In this document: positions 7,575-16,559 of the stretch, in pieces
Layout: every line of letters begins with the position of its first letter
Numbering within the stretch: position 1 is the first letter of the stretch
NCBI RefSeq assembly: GCF_004795055.1
Contig: NZ_SSBJ01000030.1
Location: 32,510 to 96,509 of the forward strand
DNA from: Streptomyces sp. A1136
Lineage (GTDB): Bacteria > Actinomycetota > Actinomycetes > Streptomycetales > Streptomycetaceae
Direction of reading: 5' to 3'
DNA: 64,000 bases
The notes under the pieces: model-generated
The model's input: only the letters and a program-made list of their open reading frames with translations
What the model was told of the DNA's origin: nothing
Database searches by the model: none
Translations under genes and position numbers: made by a program

Positions 7575-8795
7575 TCAGCCGTCGCGCCGTCCGCGCAGAA
7601 TGAGGAAGTACCCCGCGGACGCCAGCGCGCCCAGTGTCGCGCTCGCGCACCACAGGGTGGTCGGGCCCACGGTGTCCAGTGCGTATCCCGAGACCGCCGG
7701 CGCGACGCACGCCGCCGCGGACCAGGCGAAGCTGTACATCCCCTGGTAGCGCCCGTGCGCGTGGCCGGGCACGAGGTCGGCCACGGCGGCCATGGCGGTC
7801 GGGGCCATGAGGATCTCGCCGACCGTCCACACCACGACGGTGAGGGCGTACGTCCAGAGGGAGGCCGCCAAGGCCGTCATCCCCAGCCCCCCGCCCAGCA
7901 GTAGGCTCCCGACGGCCAGCGGCGCCGCCGGACCGTGTCGGGCGAGGATCCGACCTGCGGGGAGTTGCAGCGCGACTACGAGAAGGCTGTTGAGACTGAT
8001 GACCAGGCCGTAGTCGCGTGCGCTGAGACCCGCTCGTGTCATGGTGAGCGGCAGCGCGGTACTGACCTCCTGCATCAGCAGCCCGACCAGGAAGGTCACG
8101 GCCACGAAGGCCACGAAGCGTCGTGCTCGTGACAGTTCCCCCGGTTCCCCCGCTTGCGTCCCCGGGTTGGCGTCGTCTCCATGCCGGGCCGGATCGGGAC
8201 GCGTCTCGGGCACCGCGAGGTACAGGGTCAGCGCGCATACCACGGTCACGGCCGCCTCACCGAGGAACAGCAGGGTGTATCCGCGCTGCGCCAGCACTCC
8301 GGCGAGCGCGGCGGAGACCGCCACGCCGATGTTGACGGCCCAGTGGACGAGGGAGAAGGCCCTGACGCGTGCCGTCGCGGTGACCATGTCGGCCACCACG
8401 GCTTGGACGACCGGCCGGGCGGCGTTGCCCGCCAGGCCGACCAGGCACGCGGTGACCGCGAGCGCGGCCTCCCCCTGGGTGAAGGCGAGCACCCCCGCGC
8501 CGACGGCGCTAAGGAGCTGAGCACCCAACAGCGTTTTCCGCCGGCCAAACCAGTCGGCGAACAGGCCGCCCACGACCGAGCCGACGGCGCCGCCGACGCC
8601 GTACAGGGTGGTGACGAGCCCCGCGAAGGACGCCGAGTAGCCCCGGTCGAGCGTCACGTACAGCGACAGGAACACGACGACGAAGCCGCCGAGCCGGTTG
8701 ACGAGCGTGGCGGTCCACAGCCACCAGAACGCGCGCGGTAGCACCGGGCCGGCGGCAGTCGCCTCGCGTGCCGCGCTTTGGGCCTCCGCAGTCAC
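7575..8795 (-). CDS. MFS drug/metabolite exporter
   Basis: A 406-aa major facilitator with about twelve hydrophobic segments. The family loop motif between helices 2 and 3 is present as GGLFADWFGRRKTLLGAQLL, and a central hydrophilic loop (ETRPDPARHGDDANPGTQ) separates the two halves. It resembles YdeE/ProP-like multidrug exporters. I placed the start at the GTG at 8795, because any longer form would overlap the upstream radical SAM gene and add residues with no membrane-protein character. It lies 79 nt after the radical SAM gene on the same strand, and its likely job is export of, or self-protection against, the cluster's product. Confidence 0.85.
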   Translation of the reverse strand: MTAEAQSAAREATAAGPVLPRAFWWLWTATLVNRLGGFVVVFLSLYVTLDRGYSASFAGLVTTLYGVGGAVGSVVGGLFADWFGRRKTLLGAQLLSAVGAGVLAFTQGEAALAVTACLVGLAGNAARPVVQAVVADMVTATARVRAFSLVHWAVNIGVAVSAALAGVLAQRGYTLLFLGEAAVTVVCALTLYLAVPETRPDPARHGDDANPGTQAGEPGELSRARRFVAFVAVTFLVGLLMQEVSTALPLTMTRAGLSARDYGLVISLNSLLVVALQLPAGRILARHGPAAPLAVGSLLLGGGLGMTALAASLWTYALTVVVWTVGEILMAPTAMAAVADLVPGHAHGRYQGMYSFAWSAAACVAPAVSGYALDTVGPTTLWCASATLGALASAGYFLILRGRRDG

Positions 8796-8874
8796 GGTAC
8801 GACGGACTCTTGCCGTTGGGCCCCGGGCCGGGTGGGTCGTACCGGCGTGGCGGCGGCTACGAAGTGGCCAGTGC

Positions 8875-10140
8875 TCATACGGCGGCCATCGCGTTGCCGA
8901 TGTAGTTCGGCAGCTTGACGAGCCGCTGCCACAGATCGTCAAGGCTGACCGGATAGCGCTCCCGGTAGCGCCGCGTCACCGCTTCCACCTCGACCCATGT
9001 CGCGGGCTTGGTACCGCCGTTGTAGTCGGCCGCCAGTTCGTCGTAGAGCGGGGTTCCAGGGCGCAAGAAGAGCTGGTTGAGCCCGAAGTATCCCGGCAGT
9101 GAGGCGGCCCAGTCGACTACTTCGCCGCTCAGGCAGGCCGGGTCACCGGGCAGGCCCAGCAGGATGAAGGCGAACGGCGTGATCCCCGCTGTCGAGAGCC
9201 GGCGGATCGCGGCGTCGATCTTCTCCGCCGGGACACGTTTGCCGACGCCGGTCTGCGCGACGGCCGGCGACTCGGCGCCCAGCCACATCCCGTTGCATCC
9301 CGCGGCGGCCCACAGGTCCACGTCCTGGCGCAGGACCACCTCCGCTCGGCTCTGCCCGCTCCAGCCCAGACCGCCTCCGACGAGTCCGGTGCACAGCTCC
9401 TTGTAGAAGGTCGGGTGCAGACCGAAGACGTAGTCGAGGAAGAACAGCGAGTCAACGCCGCGTTCGCGCATCTCCGCGATCTCCGCGAGCGTGCGCTCCA
9501 CGGGCTCCGGGCGCATCCGCGTGCCGAACGGCAGATGGCAGAACGTGCATCCGTAGGTGCAGCCGCGCACGCCCAGCACCATGCCGCACGGCCCGCGCCT
9601 GACCCGTCCGCCGGTGAACGTCTCGGCCGTGTAGGCAGTCAGGTCCAGCAGGTCGTAGGCGGGCAGGGGCGCGCCGTCGAAGTCCAGCGGCGGATACGTC
9701 CCGCTCAGTGGCAGTTCGCCCAGCACCGGCTTGCCGCTCAACAGGTCCCGTACGCCGTGCACCGCCGCCGCGTCCGCCTCGCCGCGCGCCACGTGGTCCA
9801 CGCCCAGCTCGCGCAGCGTGGCCGTGGGCAGTTGGGTGGCGTGCGGGCCGACGGCGAGGACGGTGGCCTGCGGCCAGGTCAGCCGCACCTGTTCCACGGC
9901 GGTGCGCACCGGGCCCAGATCGAGGGGGTAGCACTGGGCGCGGTCCGCGATCGCCGTCACGACGACGGCCACGTCGACCGCGTCGACTCGGGGCGCCTCG
10001 TCGCTCAGGCGGCGGTCCCAGACGACGACGTCCACCCCGTCCCGCCTGAGGAGGGCGGCCGCGTTGGCCACGTCCAGGGGAAGCTGCAGGAAGTCACGCT
10101 CGAACTCGTCGTCGGCGACGACGAAACTCACACTGGTCAT
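8875..10140 (-). CDS. B12-binding-domain radical SAM enzyme
   Basis: A 421-aa protein. Residues 1-150 look like a cobalamin-binding Rossmann domain (FVVADDEFERDFLQLPLDVANAAALLR, later TVLAVGPHATQLP and GVDHVARGEAD). The radical SAM cluster motif CTYGCTFC (Cys194, Cys198, Cys201) follows, with GLNQLFLRPGTPLYDEL near the end. Such class B enzymes include cobalamin-dependent methyltransferases and ring-forming enzymes such as the OxsB type; the reaction here is unknown. Its ATG overlaps the stop of the preceding oxidoreductase by 4 nt, so translation is coupled. The base-off/base-on status of B12 cannot be told, because no DxHxxG motif is evident. Confidence 0.85.
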   Translation of the reverse strand: MTSVSFVVADDEFERDFLQLPLDVANAAALLRRDGVDVVVWDRRLSDEAPRVDAVDVAVVVTAIADRAQCYPLDLGPVRTAVEQVRLTWPQATVLAVGPHATQLPTATLRELGVDHVARGEADAAAVHGVRDLLSGKPVLGELPLSGTYPPLDFDGAPLPAYDLLDLTAYTAETFTGGRVRRGPCGMVLGVRGCTYGCTFCHLPFGTRMRPEPVERTLAEIAEMRERGVDSLFFLDYVFGLHPTFYKELCTGLVGGGLGWSGQSRAEVVLRQDVDLWAAAGCNGMWLGAESPAVAQTGVGKRVPAEKIDAAIRRLSTAGITPFAFILLGLPGDPACLSGEVVDWAASLPGYFGLNQLFLRPGTPLYDELAADYNGGTKPATWVEVEAVTRRYRERYPVSLDDLWQRLVKLPNYIGNAMAAV

Positions 10141-11264
10141 GCCTGCTCCGGGGTCATGGGGGAGGATGGGGTGGGTGACGTCTCAGCGGCTGGTGCCACC
10201 TGCGTGACGGCGCCGGTGCGCGCCGCCTCGTACACCGCGAGCACTGTCAGCAGGGCCCTGCGGCCCTCCTCGCCGTCGACGGCGGGGGCCCGGCCCTCGG
10301 TGACCGCGTCGCAGAAGTCGAGGAGTTGGTCGCCGTGCGGCGAGGGGAGCAGGCCGCTGGCGTCCCGCTGCCCGGCGGGAGCGGCAGGACAGCGCTCGGC
10401 GGCCTGGTTGCCTGCTCCGTAGGCACCGTAGGCGGAGGTGGTGTCCTGCCGCCCGGCGGCATGGAACCAGGTGAGTTCGTCGTTGTCGATCACGGCGCTT
10501 CCCCGGTCGCCGTGGACCGTCAGGCGCGTGGTGCGCCCCGGATACGCCGCGGTCGTTGCCAGCAGGGACGTCAGGGCGCCGCCGGCATGCCGCAGGCTCG
10601 CGGTGACGACGTCCTCGACTTCGATGCCGTGGTGACCCTTGAGTGCGGTGTGCGCGGTGACCTCGACGACCGGGCCCATCAGCCACTGGAGGAGGTCGAG
10701 GGCGTGCACCCCTTGGTTGAGGAGCGCGCCCCCGCCGTCCAGGGCCCGGCTGCCGCGCCAGCCGCCTGAGTCGTAGTAGGACTGGCCGCGCCACAGGGGG
10801 ACTTCCACCAGCCCGGACGTCAGCGTTCCGAACTCTTCGGCGTCCAGGGCGGCACGCAGAGTCCGGGAGGCGGGGTCGAAGCGGCGCTGGCTGATGACGG
10901 CCAGGGCGCGCCCGGCCTGTCGGGCACCGGTGATCAGCCGGTCCGCCGCTCGGGCGGTCACGTCGATGGGCTTCTCCACGACGACGTGCTTGCCTGCGGC
11001 CAGTGCCCGCAGCCCGAGCTCGGCGTGGAGGCCACTGGGGGTGCACACGCTGACGACATCGATATCAGAGCGCTCGATCAGGGTGGCGACGTCCGTCGCC
11101 TCGCTGCCGGTCTCCTCGGCCAGCCGGTGTGCGCGCTCGGGTGAGGGCGATGCGACGGCGACGAGTCGCGCCCGTTCGGCGAGCGGTGGGTAGGTGCTGA
11201 GCACCCGGGCGTGCAGGCCACCGATCACACCGCAGCCGATGACGCCGAAGCGGAGCCTGCTCAT
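10137..11264 (-). CDS. Gfo/Idh/MocA-family NAD(P)-dependent oxidoreductase
   Basis: A 375-aa protein. The N-terminal Rossmann motif GVIGCGVIGGLHA is at residues 7-19, and the family signature EKPIDVTARAADRL carries the catalytic-site Lys at about residue 95. The C-terminal domain includes GGALLNQGVHALDLLQWLMGP, the usual substrate-site His motif. These enzymes oxidise or reduce alcohol/ketone carbons, often on sugars or inositols. The ATG at 11264 overlaps the upstream gene's stop by 4 nt. Together with its neighbour it forms a pair of distantly related dehydrogenases, which suggests two redox steps, possibly oxidation followed by reduction at one carbon. Confidence 0.85.
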   Translation of the reverse strand: MSRLRFGVIGCGVIGGLHARVLSTYPPLAERARLVAVASPSPERAHRLAEETGSEATDVATLIERSDIDVVSVCTPSGLHAELGLRALAAGKHVVVEKPIDVTARAADRLITGARQAGRALAVISQRRFDPASRTLRAALDAEEFGTLTSGLVEVPLWRGQSYYDSGGWRGSRALDGGGALLNQGVHALDLLQWLMGPVVEVTAHTALKGHHGIEVEDVVTASLRHAGGALTSLLATTAAYPGRTTRLTVHGDRGSAVIDNDELTWFHAAGRQDTTSAYGAYGAGNQAAERCPAAPAGQRDASGLLPSPHGDQLLDFCDAVTEGRAPAVDGEEGRRALLTVLAVYEAARTGAVTQVAPAAETSPTPSSPMTPEQA

Positions 11265-12358
11265 ACGGCGCCTCCGCTCAGGCGTCCGGCCGCGGCGGTC
11301 GCACGGGCATGCCCGAAGTGGCCCGCCAAGGCGTTGATGCGGTGCACGGGCCGCAGGTCGACCGGGGGCAGGGGCAGGTCTCCGAGCAGCCGGGCGACCG
11401 CGGTGCGCAGGGCGTTGTCCATGGGGGAGTCGTTCACCAGCGTCTCCTGGCATCCGTTGGGCAACTGGGCCGTCAGCCGGTGGGTGTTGCCGGGCAGCCG
11501 GCTGCCGTCCGGCAGTGCTACGGGGTCCATTTCCGCCGTGAACAAGGCCGGGCCGACCTGGAGTTGGGCGAGCCGTCGGCGGCCGCCGGTGGAGTGGCCG
11601 AAGGGTCGGGCCCAGTCGGGGACGTCGGTGTCCTCCGGTGCGTCCCCGACGACCGACGAGTACAGCTCCAGTTCCACGCCGTCCGCCACCACGGCGCGTT
11701 CCCGGGCGGCGGTGACGAAGTAGTCCTCGTCGACGATGCCGCGTACGTCCTCGACCGGGCTCTCGACATAGGCACGGTAGGCGTCGGGCGGCAGCAGCCG
11801 GCTCGCCACCGCCAGCATGTGCGGCCATTCGTAGCCGAAGACGCCGTGGTCGCGGTCGACGAACCGGCCCGCCTCCATGTCGGGCCGCCGGTCCTTGCTG
11901 AAGGCGACGCGCACCGCCGTCACCGGATGGTCCGGCATGTGATGGCGCCGGAGGTCGTCCAGCAGGCGCAGCGCGTGGGCGTGCCGGTACTGGTTCATCA
12001 CGACCACGCGCGCCCCGGGATGCCGCTCCAGCAGATCCAGGAGACGGGGCACGTCCTGTGCCCGGCAGGCCGGCTTCTCCATGATGACGCGGGCTCGCGG
12101 GTCACGGTTCAGGACCTGCGCCAGGACGTCGACGTGTGACTGGGTGGGTGTGCAGAGCGACCACAGGTGCACGGGGCCCGCCATGTCCGCCACGGTAGGG
12201 CTGTGCTCGATGGGCCGGTGGCGGTGTACGCCGACGGGCATGCCGGTCAGGTCCGGGTCCACGGTGCACACGCGCAGACCGGCGGCTTCCAGCAGACGGT
12301 GGTGCAGTTTGCCGGCCACTCCGTAGCCGACGACGCACACGCGGGGCAGGTCACTCAT
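11261..12358 (-). CDS. Second Gfo/Idh/MocA-like oxidoreductase (divergent)
   Basis: A 365-aa protein starting MSDLPRVCVVGYGVAGKLHHRLL, a Rossmann GxGxxG motif in which the sixth position is Ala-Gly. VIMEKPACRAQDVP follows, matching the EKP signature of the Gfo/Idh/MocA family. The C-terminal half is less like typical members (FGYEWPHMLAVASRLLP takes the place of the usual GxxxDxxxHxxD helix). It differs strongly from its downstream neighbour, so the pair is not a recent duplication. It overlaps both neighbouring genes by 4 nt. Confidence 0.8.
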   Translation of the reverse strand: MSDLPRVCVVGYGVAGKLHHRLLEAAGLRVCTVDPDLTGMPVGVHRHRPIEHSPTVADMAGPVHLWSLCTPTQSHVDVLAQVLNRDPRARVIMEKPACRAQDVPRLLDLLERHPGARVVVMNQYRHAHALRLLDDLRRHHMPDHPVTAVRVAFSKDRRPDMEAGRFVDRDHGVFGYEWPHMLAVASRLLPPDAYRAYVESPVEDVRGIVDEDYFVTAARERAVVADGVELELYSSVVGDAPEDTDVPDWARPFGHSTGGRRRLAQLQVGPALFTAEMDPVALPDGSRLPGNTHRLTAQLPNGCQETLVNDSPMDNALRTAVARLLGDLPLPPVDLRPVHRINALAGHFGHARATAAAGRLSGGAV

Positions 12359-14022
12359 GCGGCGCCCCCATCGTCCTCGACGGCGGCTTCGGTCGGCTGG
12401 GCCGTGTCGGCGAGATACGTGTCGTAGTACGCGTCGAACAGCCCTGCGTTGCGCACCACTTCGTCTACGACATCGAGGTGGATGCCGGGCGCCAGGTCGG
12501 CGGCGGCCCGGCACAGGTGCTTGGCGGCGACCAGGGTGGCGGCGCGGTAGGCGTCATAGCCCCGGTTGGGGATGCCCTCGTAGGCGTAGAGGTTCAGGGA
12601 CCGGCCGTCGCCGAGGAGGACGGCCGAGCGGCGCCCGGGCAAGGTGTAGCGGACGCCCACGCCGGGGACGTCCGACGCCGTCGTGGCGACGCGACGCTCG
12701 CTGAGCAGGCTGAAGTCCCGGGTGGCGAATCCGGCCAGGAGCACGCTGTCGGGCAGCAGTGCCAGGTCGGCCTCGGTAAGCGCGTCCTCGCCGGTGGTCC
12801 CGATGATCAGGAAGGGGCGGGTGCGCCGCAGTGCCTCATGGGCCGAGCGGCTGGTGTCGAAGCCCTCCTCGGCGGCACGTACGAGGGCGAGTGTGTCGGT
12901 GTCCACGACGGTGACGCGGCACCCGGTCGCGCGCAGGGCCCTGGCGACCCGGGCGCCCAGAGTGCCGAAGCCCAGGGACAGCACCCGCCGGCCCACGAAC
13001 TTCTCCCCCGGCACGATGGCGCGCAGCCGCCGCACGCAGGAATCGGCGATCTCGTTGTAGGCCAGGTGCGTCTTGACCTCGGAGCGCGCCATGTTGAGGA
13101 CGGGAAGGCGCATGTCGGTCGCCGTCGATATGCGTTTGAGGCCGCTGACGGTCAACTCCAGCGCGGCGTCCGGCCGTTCGGTGACCAGGCGCTCGCGCGT
13201 TGAGCCGAGGGCGATGATGCCACCGTCGTCGACCATGAGCACGCGCCGACCGTCGGCGTGTGCCGCCCGGATGAAGGCATCCACGTCGGAGCCCACCTCG
13301 CGCGCCCGGCGCACTTCCTCGTCAGTGGCGGTGCCGTTCACGACGGAGTTGTCAAGGGTGGCGCTGCGGTAGCCTCGCGACAGGAACCATCCGTGCACGC
13401 GGTCCCGGCGTAATGTTTTGTCGCCCTTGTCCAGGGCGTAGATCCACTGCGGTGAGAATCCGGCGCGTTCGGCCGCCAGCAGGAAGCCGACACTGTTCTC
13501 CACGTAGTGGTCGCGGAATATCAGTGCCCAGTCGGCGAGGGCGCTGTCCTCGGTGGCGTACCGGCGCAACAGCGGCATCGCCTCCCACAATTTCGCCACC
13601 TCGGTCTCGCTGAAGGCGGCGCCTTCGCTCCGCAGGGCCTCGGCCAGCGCCCGGGCGACCGCGGCCGGCGTCGAATCGTCCGACTGGACGCTTTCCGTGA
13701 GCACGGCTGCGCGCCAGCGCGGGGTCGGCGGATCGCTGTGCTCGAGCGCGTACGGCGCGGAGTCCGGCTCGGGCGTGAATTGCACCGTGACGAAGCCGGT
13801 GCCGGTGTCCACGGTGTGCGCGTAGCCGCCGTCGTCGAGGGCGACCACCTCATGGCCCGCAGGCTGCGGCTCCGCCGGGTCCGGCCATCGCCTCAGACGC
13901 AGGCGCAGCAGGACGTCCGAGGACCAGTGGCCGCTGATCACGGTGTGGAGCCGTGCGGTGGCGCCGACCCGCGGCAGTTCGTCACCGTTCGGGGACGTGC
14001 CCATCAGAGCGTTGAACGTCAT
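12355..14022 (-). CDS. S-adenosylhomocysteine-hydrolase-like NAD-binding protein, first operon gene
   Basis: A 555-aa protein. Residues about 165-530 show an S-adenosylhomocysteinase-like architecture: LPVLNMARSEVKTHLAYNE (307-325) takes the place of the SAHase NDSVTKSKFDN segment and keeps a Lys (K317). The NAD motif LSLGFGTLGARVARAL lies at 349-364, followed by VVDTDTLALVRAAEEGF and a loop LIIGTTGEDALTEADL. About 130 N-terminal residues are extra and beta-rich. The usual SAHase C-terminus (KLTxxQxxYxG) is not seen. The ATG at 14022 has AAGGAG 7 nt upstream. It probably does NAD-dependent redox chemistry on something other than SAH, or recycles SAH from the radical SAM step; both are inference. 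Confidence 0.75.
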   Translation of the reverse strand: MTFNALMGTSPNGDELPRVGATARLHTVISGHWSSDVLLRLRLRRWPDPAEPQPAGHEVVALDDGGYAHTVDTGTGFVTVQFTPEPDSAPYALEHSDPPTPRWRAAVLTESVQSDDSTPAAVARALAEALRSEGAAFSETEVAKLWEAMPLLRRYATEDSALADWALIFRDHYVENSVGFLLAAERAGFSPQWIYALDKGDKTLRRDRVHGWFLSRGYRSATLDNSVVNGTATDEEVRRAREVGSDVDAFIRAAHADGRRVLMVDDGGIIALGSTRERLVTERPDAALELTVSGLKRISTATDMRLPVLNMARSEVKTHLAYNEIADSCVRRLRAIVPGEKFVGRRVLSLGFGTLGARVARALRATGCRVTVVDTDTLALVRAAEEGFDTSRSAHEALRRTRPFLIIGTTGEDALTEADLALLPDSVLLAGFATRDFSLLSERRVATTASDVPGVGVRYTLPGRRSAVLLGDGRSLNLYAYEGIPNRGYDAYRAATLVAAKHLCRAAADLAPGIHLDVVDEVVRNAGLFDAYYDTYLADTAQPTEAAVEDDGGAA

Positions 14023-14529
14023 GTGCACACTCCTTCGTCACCCGCGTCCGGGCACGCGGAATCACGGGTGTCATAATTGGGTAGCGGATATGGCGGCGAA
14101 ATGAATTTCTCCAGCCGGGTCGCCCGAACGCCGGCTCTGCCGGGCGGAGGAGGGCCCACGGCCCGAAAGTCGCATCTGGACGCGGAGCGCTGACGGATTC
14201 CTCGCCCTGAGCCTGGAATTCCCTTCCGGGAGAAGTGGATTCGGATGACGTGGCGGGCGAGGAAGACAGTTGCCCGCACGCCCACCGTTTCGGGACCGGG
14301 TGGATCATGCGCCTTGATCCGAACTGCATGATCACGACCTGATGCCATGTGTGTCAACCACGAGTCCGCACCGATTTCGCGTTCGTTTGGAGAAGGCAAT
14401 TCAGGTATGTCCGGATGTAAGGGTCGGTGCATCCCCGGATTTCACCGCATCGAAGGAACGAGGTGTTCCGTTCCATGGAATGGCCGGTTCTCATGCTCTC
14501 TGGCTCGTTCCAGTCCTTCGCGTCCCGTC
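14023..14529. other. Operon leader/promoter region, no gene seen
   Basis: This is the upstream region of the six-gene operon. It is visibly less GC-rich than the genes around it, as promoter regions usually are. I could not pick a convincing -35/-10 pair or operator. Confidence 0.35.
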
Positions 14530-15030
14530 GCATGGCGAGTTCACCGACGGGGAGACGTCCTTCAGGCCGGTGCTGTCTTCCTCGTTCAGCGTGGCGGGTG
14601 TCGGGTGATCCAGCCGGTCACCTGGCGAACCGTCGGAGGCCGGGGCGGGGCGCCGGCTGGAGTCCCAGCGGAGGGTGGCAATGTGGGCGCGGACCATCTG
14701 GTAGGTGAGGGGCGCGTGGTCGGCAACGAGTTCGTTGTGGAGCCGGATGGCGCTGGTGCATCCCTCTCCGAATCGCGGCCCCAGGTAGGGCTTGTAGGGG
14801 CCAGCATGCTGGGTCGGGGGACGCTTTCACGGATGGTGTCCTGCCGGCGTGCGGCGTTCGCGTATCTGGGCACGGTGTTGAGGCCCCAGCCCAGGTCCCG
14901 GGCGATCGCCCGGTGTGAGTGACCTTGAGCAAGAAGGTCGTGGACCAGGGTAGGTGCTGCCTTCGTTCGCGCGGCCCGCCGGCCGACGGGCGCCGAGTCG
15001 TCCTGCGGCCGACCGGAAGCCAGTCGGGTG
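14530..15030 (-). pseudogene. ISL3-family transposase remnant
   Basis: On the minus strand RTKAAPTLVHDLLAQGHS is followed by HRAIARDLGWGLNTVPRYANAA, the HTH region of ISL3-type transposases. The next blocks are in another frame (YKPYLGPRFGEGCTSAIRLH, LTYQMVRAHIATLR), and VRQVTGWITRHP and LNEEDSTGLKD end it. At least two frameshifts are present and the DDE core has gone. Confidence 0.65.
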
Positions 15031-15132
15031 GCCTGCGGCAGCATGCTGTTGGGCGATGGGTTGCGCAGTCTCCAAGCCGGGTGACACAACGACCGAGCAC
15101 ACGCTCCGGTGAGGACAGCGATGCCGTCGACC

Positions 15133-16098
15133 TCAGAGGCGACGGCCAGGCGCACGGGGCTCCAGTGCTCTGTCTGCACGCACTTGTGCACGGTAGGCGC
15201 CGGGGGAACATCCGCGATCGCGTGCGAAGGCGCGGGTGAAAGAGGGCACGGATCGGTAACCCACCTGCGCCGAGATGTCCTCCACGGTCTCTGCGGTGTC
15301 GCGGAGGCGGATTGCCGCGAGGTCCATCCGCCATTGGGCGAGGTACCTTGCGGGGCTTCGAGCCATGCTCGACTGGAACCGCCGTGACAGCGTCGCTCGC
15401 GACACCGAGGCCGCGGAGGCCAAGCTGTCGACGGTCCACTCGGCCGCAGGATCAGCGTGGATGCGCTCGATCGCCTCGCGAACCAGCGGATCCTCAACCC
15501 AGCCGAGCCACGTCCCGCGCTGCTGCGTCGGGTTCAGCGCCGACCACGCCCGCACCAGCTGAATCAGCACTATCTCAACGAGGCTGTCCACGATCGTGGG
15601 CGTACCGAGTTGTGGCCGCGAGAGCTCTCGCTCCATCAGATTGACGATGTCCCCCAGGTGCGCGCCACCCACCTCGCCGCCAGGGATGTACACGACACCG
15701 GGTACCTCATCGAGCACTTGCGTCCTCGTCGAGTGGTCGCAGTCGTAGAAGATCGTCAGCAACCGGCTCCGGACCGCGCCGTTGCCCAGTCGCAGTGGCC
15801 CATGCCCTGGCTCCGGCGAGGAGGCCGAAGCGTGGACCTGGTGCGCCGGGTTGGCCGAACCCAGGGCGTCGCCCAGGCGATGCGACACCCCTGCCGGTAG
15901 GAGGACCACGTCACCCGCCGACAGCTCGGACTGCCTGCCATCAACGTGACTCAACCAGACTGGTCCGGCCAGGACGGCGTGCACCGCCATAGCCGGACTG
16001 TCGGACAGCTCGATCGACCAGCCACTTCCGGCCGCGATCCAGGGACCGAGGGTGCCGCGGAAGCCCGACAGCCGAAGCACTTCAGAGATGAGGTCCAC
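15133..16098 (-). CDS. AraC-family regulator with cupin sensor domain
   Basis: A 321-aa regulator. The N-terminal half is an AraC_binding_2/cupin_6 domain (WSIELSDSPAMAVHAVLAG, LSAGDVVLLPAGVSHRLGD). The C-terminal two-HTH domain starts near residue 205, with VDSLASAASVSRATLSRRFQSS and then SARVGYRSVPSFTRAF-like residues, the signature of helix 6. Such regulators often control a divergent oxidoreductase; here the divergent neighbour is a truncated short-chain dehydrogenase. The GTG start at 16098 is the first reasonable codon, without a strong ribosome site. The C-terminal residues after GAYRAQ are low-complexity Arg/Pro. Confidence 0.85.
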   Translation of the reverse strand: MDLISEVLRLSGFRGTLGPWIAAGSGWSIELSDSPAMAVHAVLAGPVWLSHVDGRQSELSAGDVVLLPAGVSHRLGDALGSANPAHQVHASASSPEPGHGPLRLGNGAVRSRLLTIFYDCDHSTRTQVLDEVPGVVYIPGGEVGGAHLGDIVNLMERELSRPQLGTPTIVDSLVEIVLIQLVRAWSALNPTQQRGTWLGWVEDPLVREAIERIHADPAAEWTVDSLASAASVSRATLSRRFQSSMARSPARYLAQWRMDLAAIRLRDTAETVEDISAQVGYRSVPSFTRAFARDRGCSPGAYRAQVRADRALEPRAPGRRL

Positions 16099-16219
16099 AG
16101 CGCGACGCTAATGCACTCACCGCATGCGACAAGTGGATAAGAACAGCGCTCCGTACGGACATGGTCCGCAGCCGCACAGCCTCATAGCGTGAGAGCCGAC
16201 ATGGCGACCGGGAGAAACG

Positions 16220-16531
16220 ATGAAGGTGCAAGGAAGGACCGCAGGAGTCACCGACGTTGGCGTCGACAACCTCGGACGGTACTTCGCGCAGGAATTGCTC
16301 CTGCGAGGAGCCGCCAAGGTGTACGCCACGGCGCGCCGACCGGAACCCATCGACGTATGCGGTGTTGAGGTGTTGTGTCTCCATCCGACGGACAGTGCCA
16401 CGATCGCGCGAGCAGCGAGCAGCACCGCCGAGTGTGTCTCTGTGAAGCGAGCGGCTTACAAGGGCGGTAAGGCGACACTCTTTCCCGCTGCCGTAGTCGT
16501 CAAGCCCCCGGCGGCCCGCACAAGACAATGA
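16220..16531 (+). pseudogene. Short-chain dehydrogenase, N-terminal fragment
   Basis: The reading NLGRYFAQELLLRGAAKVYATARRPEPIDVCGVEVLCL matches the first beta-alpha-beta unit of SDRs, after a degraded nucleotide loop (GVTDVGVDNLG in place of GANRGIG). The match fades after about 70 residues and the Tyr-Lys active site is absent. The fragment is divergent from the AraC gene, the common arrangement for a regulator and its SDR target, so the target has been lost. Confidence 0.65.
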
Positions 16532-16559
16532 CCCATCAGCAGATGAAAGCAGACTTCTC

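Noticed and set aside
6229..8238. A longer, 669-residue version of the 430-aa protein
   Set aside because: The extra N-terminal part lies inside the MFS gene in another frame and is Arg/Gly-rich. The ATG at 7521 has a ribosome site.
12478..13203. Long plus-strand frames opposite the SAHase-like gene
   Set aside because: Antisense shadows without a start signal or motif.
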